DNA of 8,700 nucleotides from assembly GCA_017648525.1 (NCBI GenBank), contig JAGCIP010000175.1, positions 1 to 8,700 of the forward strand. Direction: 5' to 3'. The notes below the pieces were generated by a model that was given only the letters and a program-made list of their open reading frames with translations, was not told the DNA's origin and made no database searches. This DNA comes from Clostridia bacterium. GTDB taxonomy: Bacteria > Bacillota > Clostridia > Christensenellales > Borkfalkiaceae. The position numbers were made by a program, and so were the translations under genes. This document shows positions 1 to 5,570 of the stretch, in pieces (position 1 is the first letter of the stretch; every line of letters begins with the position of its first letter).

Positions 1-2386
1 TATCGCTAAACCCTTCAAACAATTTTCCAAGCGGAATGATTAAGGTAGCGTTTGAAAAAATGAGATTGTCGCCATTTGATTCAATAAGAAATTTACTTGT
101 GCCGTCAAACTTACTTTCCGTTTGCGCCGAATAATAATTTTTGCCGTTAGACACAGTAATTAAGCAACCGCTTTGATTTGGCGTATAATTAATGGTAACA
201 ACCTTTTCGCCATCCAAGCAGTCGGTTAAAAGCACTTGAAGTTGCCCAAACGCATTTGCTGTTGCGTCGGTAGTAAACTCAAGGTTAAACAATTCGGTAT
301 AAACGTCGTTAATAGCCGAAAGGGTCGCAACCCCGTCTTTTGCGGAATTTTCATTTACCGTGTAAGAAATATTATTCTTAGCTTTTTGTAAAAGCGTGAA
401 CTCTGCACTCTGCAAATATTTAGCAGTATCGAGAGCCGCATCTTTACCCGTCAAACCGTAACCAACGTCTATTACGGGAATAACATCAGATTTAATTTCA
501 GCGGTATTATCGTTAGTGGTAGCTTTGTAAGTTATTTCAACCGTTTGATTAGCGGTAACTTTATAAGAGTTGCTTGAAAGTAAAGTGTCTTGTCCGCCGT
601 CCTGACTAACGTAAATAGTTGCGGGAACGAGTTTAGTCCCATTTGTAAAGTCGTAAGCGTTTATTTTATATAAGTCATAAGTACAATTTTTAATAAAATA
701 TCTTGGAAAAGCAGGGACGCTTTCAAAAACGGGAACGTCAGAAGTATCCACCACAATTTCATAAGAAAATTCAATTTTTTCAGCAATATCTTGATAAGTA
801 TAATTTATATCGTATTTGCCCGAATATAAGGGGATAAACGAGCCGTCCTTTATTTCATAAATCGCATTTCCGCCCTTTAAGGTTGCAGTAGTCGTTAATG
901 AATAGCCTTCTAAAGCGTTGTTAAAACTAACGTCTTTAATCTTAACCTTTTGTCCAACATTAAATTTGTCTAGGGGAGCGTCTACAAATTGATACTCTAA
1001 AGCCGTTCTCGTTACAGCGGTAACGTTTAAGGTTTTAAGCGTTTCTCCACCTTTTGAATCAACAGCTTTGTAAATTATGGTGTATTTGCCAGCCTTATCG
1101 GGCTTAAAGTAGCCGTCTATAATATTTACAGGCGTACGAGACGAATTGTCATAATTATAATAAACGAAAGCTTGGTCACTAACGATATCGGCGTTAGTGG
1201 AAACGACTTCTCTATCAAACACAGGGTAATTCTTGCCAACAATAGCGTTAGGCAAATTGTTTTGGTCGTAAGTTAAAGTATCAACCGAAATGATAGGCGC
1301 AGTCTTTTCCGTGTATTTAATAGAAGTAAGGTCGTGCCCGTCTATATCCGTAATAAAACAATTAAAGTTTGAACCGCTACCTACCGAAGAAACGCTTAAA
1401 ATTGCTTCCCCCGTAGTAAAGCCTTCCCAAAGATTATCGTTAAAGAAAAGCGGTTCGTCTAAATCTATAACGAGCTTACTAATCCCCGTCCAAGGTTGTT
1501 GTGCGTAAAATCTCTTGGTAGAATAATCAACTGAAAGTTCGCAAAAATTATCTTCAAAAGTCGGTAAAGTTAATCCCGAAACAATTTGTCTTAAACCCGT
1601 AAAACTCGTTTTTGCGCTGTATCCATAAACAACGTGTTTTTGCCATAATCTACACATATTACCATCATAAATAATTGTGTTGGGCGTTAATTTACTGTGC
1701 CCTTCTAAGCCAGATGTTGGTTGCCCTTTTGCATTGCCCGCTACGTAAATATGACCGTCTTGATGTTTGTAACGGAATTCAACGTAGTTTTCGCTATCGT
1801 AAAGGTCGGTTAAAGTAACCTTTAAGGTATCAATTTCAGAAACTCCAGTAACTTCTGGAGTAGCATAAATTTTAAGAACAGGCGCAGAAGTTACGCCATT
1901 ATCGCTTAAATCTATCGTCCTATTATAAGTCAACACGCTACCGCGCGACATAGAAACGTTTACACCTTTTATATTATCGGTAAAATAAGGGTTAGAGCCG
2001 TAACTAACGCTTCCTTTACCGTCAATAGAAAAGACGTTAGACTCTACCGAAAAATTAACCGTCTTAAAAAGAACTTTGCCGTCTACAATAGAACGATATT
2101 CAATTATATAATTGCCGGACTTGCTGAAAGTAACTTCTTGTAATTGTTTTTTCGTTCCATCAGGAAAATGCACGATAGCGTCTGCATCATACTCTTTACC
2201 TAAGTAAGTAATTTTTGCAGATTGAATAGAAAGAGTATCGCCTATCGCATAAGTTTCTTTATAAGAAACGCTTGATAAAGAATATTCAGCGTAAACGGGA
2301 GTTTTAATAAAAAATGCTAACAAAACACATGCAATTAAAACAACCGAAATACTTAATATTGAAATAATTTTTCTTTTTAGAGTCAT
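1..2386 (-). CDS. Secreted multi-domain surface protein with Ig-like and lectin-like modules (3' end outside window)
   Basis: An open frame of 795 codons runs without a stop from ATG at 2386 to the left edge, so the C-terminus is missing. The start has a good Shine-Dalgarno AGGTGA (2398-2393) 6 nt upstream. The N-terminus has basic residues KRK, then a hydrophobic stretch, and a plausible signal peptidase I site after VYA (about residue 33). Ig-like segments end in the typical strand pattern 'aGkYtIiYkA.D..G' at about residues 87-114, 425-458 and 516-547. Two lectin-like (laminin G/concanavalin-like fold) stretches are suggested at about 166-340 and 660-795, sharing 'LTD..D' and 'L(W/F)EGF' signatures. 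The predicted role is an exported cell-surface or extracellular binding protein. Ligand and anchoring are unknown because the end is not visible. An L-I-A-C tetrapeptide at residues 17-20 resembles a lipobox, but hydrophobic residues continue after it. It follows the 863-aa secreted protein on the same strand and is probably cotranscribed with it. No catalytic motif was recognised. Confidence 0.85.
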   Translation of the reverse strand, partial: MTLKRKIISILSISVVLIACVLLAFFIKTPVYAEYSLSSVSYKETYAIGDTLSIQSAKITYLGKEYDADAIVHFPDGTKKQLQEVTFSKSGNYIIEYRSIVDGKVLFKTVNFSVESNVFSIDGKGSVSYGSNPYFTDNIKGVNVSMSRGSVLTYNRTIDLSDNGVTSAPVLKIYATPEVTGVSEIDTLKVTLTDLYDSENYVEFRYKHQDGHIYVAGNAKGQPTSGLEGHSKLTPNTIIYDGNMCRLWQKHVVYGYSAKTSFTGLRQIVSGLTLPTFEDNFCELSVDYSTKRFYAQQPWTGISKLVIDLDEPLFFNDNLWEGFTTGEAILSVSSVGSGSNFNCFITDIDGHDLTSIKYTEKTAPIISVDTLTYDQNNLPNAIVGKNYPVFDREVVSTNADIVSDQAFVYYNYDNSSRTPVNIIDGYFKPDKAGKYTIIYKAVDSKGGETLKTLNVTAVTRTALEYQFVDAPLDKFNVGQKVKIKDVSFNNALEGYSLTTTATLKGGNAIYEIKDGSFIPLYSGKYDINYTYQDIAEKIEFSYEIVVDTSDVPVFESVPAFPRYFIKNCTYDLYKINAYDFTNGTKLVPATIYVSQDGGQDTLLSSNSYKVTANQTVEITYKATTNDNTAEIKSDVIPVIDVGYGLTGKDAALDTAKYLQSAEFTLLQKAKNNISYTVNENSAKDGVATLSAINDVYTELFNLEFTTDATANAFGQLQVLLTDCLDGEKVVTINYTPNQSGCLITVSNGKNYYSAQTESKFDGTSKFLIESNGDNLIFSNATLIIPLGKLFEGFSD

Positions 2387-2402
2387 ATTTTCTCACCTTT
2401 TA

Positions 2403-2443
2403 AGTTTATATTCACCGCCCGAAATTCGGGCGGTGAATAAACT
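2403..2443 (-). terminator. Intergenic stem-loop between the two secreted-protein genes (terminator, attenuator or mRNA-stabilising hairpin)
   Basis: An 11-bp GC-rich stem (2411-2421 with 2427-2437) with a 5-nt loop is extended by a further 6 bp (2403-2408 with 2438-2443) across a 2-nt bulge at 2409-2410. It sits 11 nt after the stop of the upstream gene and just before the ribosome binding site of the next gene. On the minus strand it is followed by TAAAAGG rather than a run of T, so it is not a canonical intrinsic terminator. Partial termination, or protection of the upstream transcript's 3' end, fits better. No separate promoter for the downstream gene is visible in the 68-nt gap. Confidence 0.6.
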
Positions 2444-2454
2444 GTCTGTAATTT

Positions 2455-5046
2455 TTAGCCTATAGTTCTAGTGCCGAATGAAAGCACGCCTTTTTCTACT
2501 TTCCAGTAATCGTTAAAGCCGTTTTCTTTAGTAATATTAGAGATAAAATCACTAACATTCGTATAAGCACTCTTGTTCGGATTTGCACCAAGGGTTAGAT
2601 TATAGGTATAGTCGCCGTTTTGAATTGCGTAACAATTTTGAACGGTATTCATATCTCCCGAAACACTTGTATCGTTCCATCTAATCACAGTTGCAGACGC
2701 TTTTTGTTCCACGAAACTAATATTAAATACACAGTTTTTAACAATACCCATTCTGCCATGAGTGCTATTCCAACCAAGTTTTACTATAGCACCAGTAAAG
2801 TCATAATTAGCAATTGGGCCACTACCTTTAACGTATACGTTTTCTATAGTACCGCTCAAATAGCTAGTCAAGCCGTTAGAATTTGCGTTAAATTGTGCAT
2901 TTGAGAAAGAAACGTTCTTAAACGTACCGTAAATATATCCAAATAGCCCCATAGAAACTCCTTTACCTGCGTGTGAGTTAAAGTTTGCTATGTTATTACC
3001 TAATCCGTCGAAAGTCCCGCTCATTGCCTTTGTCGTACCAACACAGCCTTCGCTTTGCGAATACAAGTTAATATCTTGTGTAAGGATAACATACCAGCTG
3101 TTTTCATTGTCACCTGTAGTTCCAACCAAATCAACGTAAGCCTTAAATTGAGCTGCAGTCGATATTGCGAAAGTTACGAACTTAACGGGTAATTTAATAA
3201 GTTTAGAAGAATTGCCGAATACGATTGCAATTTCCTCACCAACGGTAAAGTCGGCAGAATTTAAGGTAATCGTATTGCTTGCACTAACTTCCACGCCGTT
3301 AACAAATACCTTTACGGGAGATGCGCCAAGTGCAGTCGCAAGGTCTACTTCCACTGATTTAGCGGTTGCCATTTCCCCGACTTCCGCCAAAGCGTAATAA
3401 GCGGTATTTAAAACTTGGTCAACTTCTTTTTCCGCAAGTAAAACGTCGCCAAAGTAATAACCCATAATTTCATTTTTCCAACAACTGTTAAATCCGTTTT
3501 CTTTGGTAATATTATTAGCCACTTGCTTTACGCTTGTATAAGCAGTTGCACTTGCATCGTAACTTGATACTTTATAAGGATTAGTATGCTTAATACCATA
3601 AGTATTTACAACGTACGGGGATAAATCCATATTTGCTGCAGGGCTTTCAAACTTTATTATATTTGCACTTCCAAACTTTTCAAAATCTATATCGAACAAA
3701 CAATTCTTAACGTAGCCATAGCCACCCTTGCCGTGCACGTTGCCCCAACCTAATTTTATAAAGTAGTTAGTAAAATTAGACTGAGTGTCTTTCCCTTGAA
3801 CGTAAACGTTTTCAATTAAGCCAGACACGTAACTACTTAAACCGCAAGAGTTCCATCTTAAAATAGCGTTCGTAAACGCAACGTTTTTAATTGTCCCTGA
3901 TACGCTACCAAAAACGCCGTAATTATTAGTATCCGCTGGGAACTCTATATTATCAATACTATGACCTAAACCGTCAAACACGCCAGCAAAAGTATGATTA
4001 ACCGTCTTTCCTACCGACCCGTTAAGCATATTGATATCTGTGGTTAAAACAGCGTACCAACCCTTTGAAGAAACGCTATCGCTATAAGACGCAATAAAAT
4101 TTGTAAAATCTGTTTTAGTTGCGATTGTGTGTGACGCATTGATAAACGGCACTCTAATAACTTCACTTCCGTTAATATATTCAACGAAGTTTTCACCGTA
4201 TGGCATTGTAGACGATAAACTTTCTAATGCAGTGGTTACTATGCCATTTTCTACAAGATTTTCCGTTCCAATTTTCTTTGCGCCAACGTAAACTTCGTAT
4301 TCACCAGCCTCCAAGCCTGCCTTAACGCTACCTACTCCGTTATGGTAAAGGTTAGTTTCGGGAACAGCCACTTCTTTAGTCACCACGTCGTAACTTCCAC
4401 CTGCGTAACTTTCAAACGCCTCTTGGTTGTTCGCCGTTACACTAGTGCCGGAAATTAAACAATATCTTGCAACTTCTTTTATTGAACGTGCCGTATCACC
4501 GCTTTCCGCCAAGTAATATTCGCCGTTTACTTTTACGTAACCCCTAGCATACAAAGTCGTTGAATATGCAGTTTGTAACGCTTTCGCTATTTGTTCTTGG
4601 TTGAAACCTTTTTCAGTTTCTAAAGTTTCCGCTAATTTTTCGTACAAAATACTACCGGTAAAAGTACGCATCCCGTCTTTAACGACGAAATCTTTTGTTC
4701 TTTCAACGTACACTTCAGTTTCACTTGCATTAACGTCGTATTTGCCATCGGTGTCTGCTATCTCTTTATTGTCTATGATTATGCCAAATTCCGCATCTGC
4801 TCCAACTGACGCATAAAACTCGTCGCTTACGTTTGCTTGCCATCTTATACCTGACGGCACTTTATAGTCGTCAAACACACGAATGCCTGCACCGTCCGTC
4901 ATATAAAAGTTTCCAGAAGTGCTAATTACTTCTGCCTTTGCCACTCTTGTATTGAAAATATTGCTTGTAAAAAGTGAGCAAGTTGCCATCATAATAAATC
5001 CAAGCGCAAGAATTACGCTTAATGCTATTCTATTCTTTTTCAACAT
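2455..5046 (-). CDS. Secreted 863-aa protein with a duplicated GLUG/beta-helix-like module
   Basis: An exported protein of unknown function. Residues 1-38 are a signal peptide (KKNR, hydrophobic core, AKA cleavage site before E39). Residues about 45-200 form an N-terminal domain with 'GIRW', 'YARGYVKVNG' and 'ARSIKEVARYC', a pattern I recall from other secreted Bacillota proteins but cannot name. The rest is a tandem duplication: each unit has a short beta-rich linker (about 222-304 and 555-626) followed by a repetitive module (305-532 and 627-858). The modules share 'FDGLG', 'G(V/L)FG', 'G..KNV.F.NA', 'SG.IENVYV', 'KLGW', 'VKNC.F' and 'ITKENGF', as in GLUG-type or right-handed beta-helix adhesins. 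No glycosidase catalytic residues, LPXTG or dockerin are evident. The start is supported by GGGGTGAGG 4 nt upstream. It lies 13 nt after the 43-aa gene and is probably translationally coupled to it. It could be an adhesin or a carbohydrate-binding protein. Confidence 0.9.
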   Translation of the reverse strand: MLKKNRIALSVILALGFIMMATCSLFTSNIFNTRVAKAEVISTSGNFYMTDGAGIRVFDDYKVPSGIRWQANVSDEFYASVGADAEFGIIIDNKEIADTDGKYDVNASETEVYVERTKDFVVKDGMRTFTGSILYEKLAETLETEKGFNQEQIAKALQTAYSTTLYARGYVKVNGEYYLAESGDTARSIKEVARYCLISGTSVTANNQEAFESYAGGSYDVVTKEVAVPETNLYHNGVGSVKAGLEAGEYEVYVGAKKIGTENLVENGIVTTALESLSSTMPYGENFVEYINGSEVIRVPFINASHTIATKTDFTNFIASYSDSVSSKGWYAVLTTDINMLNGSVGKTVNHTFAGVFDGLGHSIDNIEFPADTNNYGVFGSVSGTIKNVAFTNAILRWNSCGLSSYVSGLIENVYVQGKDTQSNFTNYFIKLGWGNVHGKGGYGYVKNCLFDIDFEKFGSANIIKFESPAANMDLSPYVVNTYGIKHTNPYKVSSYDASATAYTSVKQVANNITKENGFNSCWKNEIMGYYFGDVLLAEKEVDQVLNTAYYALAEVGEMATAKSVEVDLATALGASPVKVFVNGVEVSASNTITLNSADFTVGEEIAIVFGNSSKLIKLPVKFVTFAISTAAQFKAYVDLVGTTGDNENSWYVILTQDINLYSQSEGCVGTTKAMSGTFDGLGNNIANFNSHAGKGVSMGLFGYIYGTFKNVSFSNAQFNANSNGLTSYLSGTIENVYVKGSGPIANYDFTGAIVKLGWNSTHGRMGIVKNCVFNISFVEQKASATVIRWNDTSVSGDMNTVQNCYAIQNGDYTYNLTLGANPNKSAYTNVSDFISNITKENGFNDYWKVEKGVLSFGTRTIG
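2473..3168 (-). repeat. Second copy of the duplicated beta-helix-like module (residues 627-858)
   Basis: This copy is colinear with the module encoded at 3451-4134. Both run from an 'A(I/T)..T..F..(F/Y)' opening through 'WY.(V/I)LT.DIN', 'FDGLG', 'IENVYV', 'KLGW', 'VKNC.F' and 'ENGFN..WK' to a final 'FG'. The similarity is clear in protein but diverged in DNA, so the duplication is old rather than a recent copy. Confidence 0.85.
3451..4134 (-). repeat. First copy of the duplicated beta-helix-like module (residues 305-532)
   Basis: This is the partner of the 2473-3168 module, with the same motif order and spacing. It differs in a glycine-rich insertion ('GKGGYGYVKN' against 'GRMGIVKN') and in its lack of the extra residues seen before 'FDGLG' in copy two. 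A beta-rich linker precedes both copies, so the duplicated unit is about 305-310 residues rather than the helix module alone. Confidence 0.85.
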
Positions 5047-5059
5047 AATTCCTCACCCC

Positions 5060-5191
5060 TTAAAACCAATTCTCCACCCAATTGTGGTTAAAATATTCGT
5101 TGTCATCAAATCCTGAAGTTGACGCCAACAGTACGTCAATCTTAGTGCAATCTTGCACTTCAATCAACGGTGCCTGATAATGATTTCTCAT
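5060..5191 (-). CDS. Small 43-aa protein of unknown function, first gene of the secreted-protein operon
   Basis: An ORF of 43 codons starts at ATG 5191 with a perfect AGGAGGT (5205-5199) spaced 7 nt away and ends with TAA at 5062-5060. The stop codon overlaps the Shine-Dalgarno of the 863-aa gene, which starts 13 nt further on, so translational coupling is likely. The peptide begins MRNHYQAPLIEV, has a central 'DVLLASTSGFDDN' and an acidic, aromatic end (W38, W42, F43). It carries one cysteine (C15), no signal peptide and no membrane segment. The 'Y.aP.iEV ... DVl..S..G' outline resembles short uncharacterised proteins I recall as common in gut Bacillota and Bacteroidota; that is memory, not a search. 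No function is assigned. A role as leader peptide, regulator or partner of the secreted protein is possible. Confidence 0.75.
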   Translation of the reverse strand: MRNHYQAPLIEVQDCTKIDVLLASTSGFDDNEYFNHNWVENWF

Positions 5192-5198
5192 AATCCAT

Positions 5199-5205
5199 AC
5201 CTCCT
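5199..5205 (-). promoter_or_regulatory. Ribosome binding site that fixes the start of the 43-aa gene
   Basis: AGGAGGT on the minus strand is a full match to the anti-Shine-Dalgarno core. Spacing is 7 nt to the ATG at 5191, whereas the ATG at 5198 directly abuts it and opens only a 12-codon frame. The site therefore selects the 43-codon ORF. Confidence 0.8.
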
Positions 5206-5238
5206 ATATTTTTGTAAACACAAAAAATTTCTTTGTTT

Positions 5239-5269
5239 ATCGCAAAAATATTTTTTCCCATTTTGCGAT
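5239..5269. promoter_or_regulatory. Dyad in the leader of the minus-strand operon
   Basis: ATCGCAAAA (5239-5247) and its exact reverse complement TTTTGCGAT (5261-5269) flank a 13-nt spacer. The predicted transcription start near 5274 would place the dyad at about +6 to +36 of an 83-nt 5' leader. It could be an operator or a 9-bp 5'-end hairpin. It shares the CGCAA/TTGCG core with further copies in this intergenic region. Confidence 0.5.
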
Positions 5270-5280
5270 TATGCAAAAAT

Positions 5281-5310
5281 ATTATATCACTTATAAATTT
5301 TTAATGTCTT
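5281..5310 (-). promoter_or_regulatory. Extended -10 promoter for the small protein and secreted-protein operon
   Basis: On the minus strand, TATAAT (5286-5281) is preceded by TGA, making an extended -10 (TGnTATAAT). AAGACA (5310-5305) lies 18 nt further upstream as a 4/6 match to the -35 consensus. The expected start is near 5274, about 83 nt before the ATG at 5191. The weak -35 with a strong -10 suits an activator-dependent promoter. Confidence 0.6.
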
Positions 5311-5336
5311 GCGTTATATTATTATAAATTTGCGAT
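5309..5336. promoter_or_regulatory. Candidate AraC-type operator: two TTGCG half-sites 21 bp apart
   Basis: TTGCGTT (5309-5315) and TTGCGAT (5330-5336) are direct repeats whose starts are 21 bp apart, two helical turns. Relative to the predicted leftward start at 5274 they lie near -37 and -58, with the nearer one overlapping the -35 element. This is the arrangement known for E. coli AraC at araI1-I2. Which protein binds is an inference from the divergently encoded AraC-family gene. Confidence 0.4.
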
Positions 5337-5352
5337 TTTTAACATAGTCCCA

Positions 5353-5389
5353 TTGTTGCTTATGCGCGCGTTACGTGCGCTCGCGACAA
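5353..5389 (+). repeat. GC-rich imperfect hairpin in the intergenic region (REP-like or structured element)
   Basis: An island of GC in very AT-rich DNA can fold as a 7-bp outer stem (TTGTTGC 5353-5359 with GCGACAA 5383-5389) and a 6-bp inner stem (GCGCGC 5364-5369 with GTGCGC 5375-5380), closed by a 5-nt loop. Each stem contains one G-T wobble that is tolerated only on the plus strand. It lies between the two divergent promoters, so neither start is expected to transcribe it. Confidence 0.4.
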
Positions 5390-5391
5390 CA

Positions 5392-5411
5392 TAATAATTG
5401 CGCAATAATTA
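5392..5411. promoter_or_regulatory. 20-bp near-perfect palindrome centred on TTGCGCAA
   Basis: The core ATTGCGCAAT (5397-5406) is a perfect 10-bp palindrome, and four further pairs on each side match across one A-A mismatch. It carries the TTGCG motif on both strands, as would suit a dimeric regulator. It lies about 100 bp upstream of the rightward -35 element. The regulator is unknown. Confidence 0.4.
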
Positions 5412-5507
5412 CACAAGTTTTTACCGCTAATCCTTTGTAAATATATTTCCCTATGTGAATTGCGGTTTTCGCTCATTATTCGCCACATTTAGTAAAGATA
5501 ATCACAC

Positions 5508-5536
5508 TTGACAGTGCCATAATTAAAGCGTATAAT
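5508..5536 (+). promoter_or_regulatory. Consensus sigma-A promoter of the AraC-family gene
   Basis: TTGACA (5508-5513), a 17-nt spacer and TATAAT (5531-5536) match the vegetative consensus in all twelve positions with ideal spacing. The expected start is near 5543, giving a leader of about 28 nt. The AAAGGA ribosome binding site (5558-5563) lies 7 nt before the ATG at 5571. Confidence 0.9.
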
Positions 5537-5570
5537 TTTAAGCAAGAATTACTTTTTAAAGGAAAAAACT

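Noticed and set aside
1290..1508. 72-codon plus-strand open frame
   Set aside because: It is antisense to the long surface-protein frame, which continues through it without a stop and keeps domain-like sequence.
2327..2338. Lipobox (L-I-A-C) in the truncated surface protein
   Set aside because: The tetrapeptide fits, but hydrophobic residues continue past the cysteine to a better signal peptidase I site after VYA, so lipoprotein status is not called.
2620..2904. 94-codon plus-strand open frame
   Set aside because: It is antisense to the second repeat module of the 863-aa protein; the protein repeat proves the minus strand codes here.
4601..5116. Two short plus-strand open frames (4601-4816, 4919-5116)
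   Set aside because: Both are antisense to the N-terminal domain and signal peptide of the 863-aa protein; low-complexity translations with no ribosome binding site.
5060..5191. RiPP or bacteriocin precursor
   Set aside because: No modification enzyme, leader-peptidase exporter or double-glycine motif is visible in or around the gene.
5196..5198. Alternative ATG for the small minus-strand gene
   Set aside because: It directly abuts the Shine-Dalgarno and opens a frame of only 12 codons.
5362..5394. 10-codon plus-strand micro-ORF within the GC-rich hairpin
   Set aside because: It has no ribosome binding site and lies upstream of the only rightward promoter; better explained by the hairpin.
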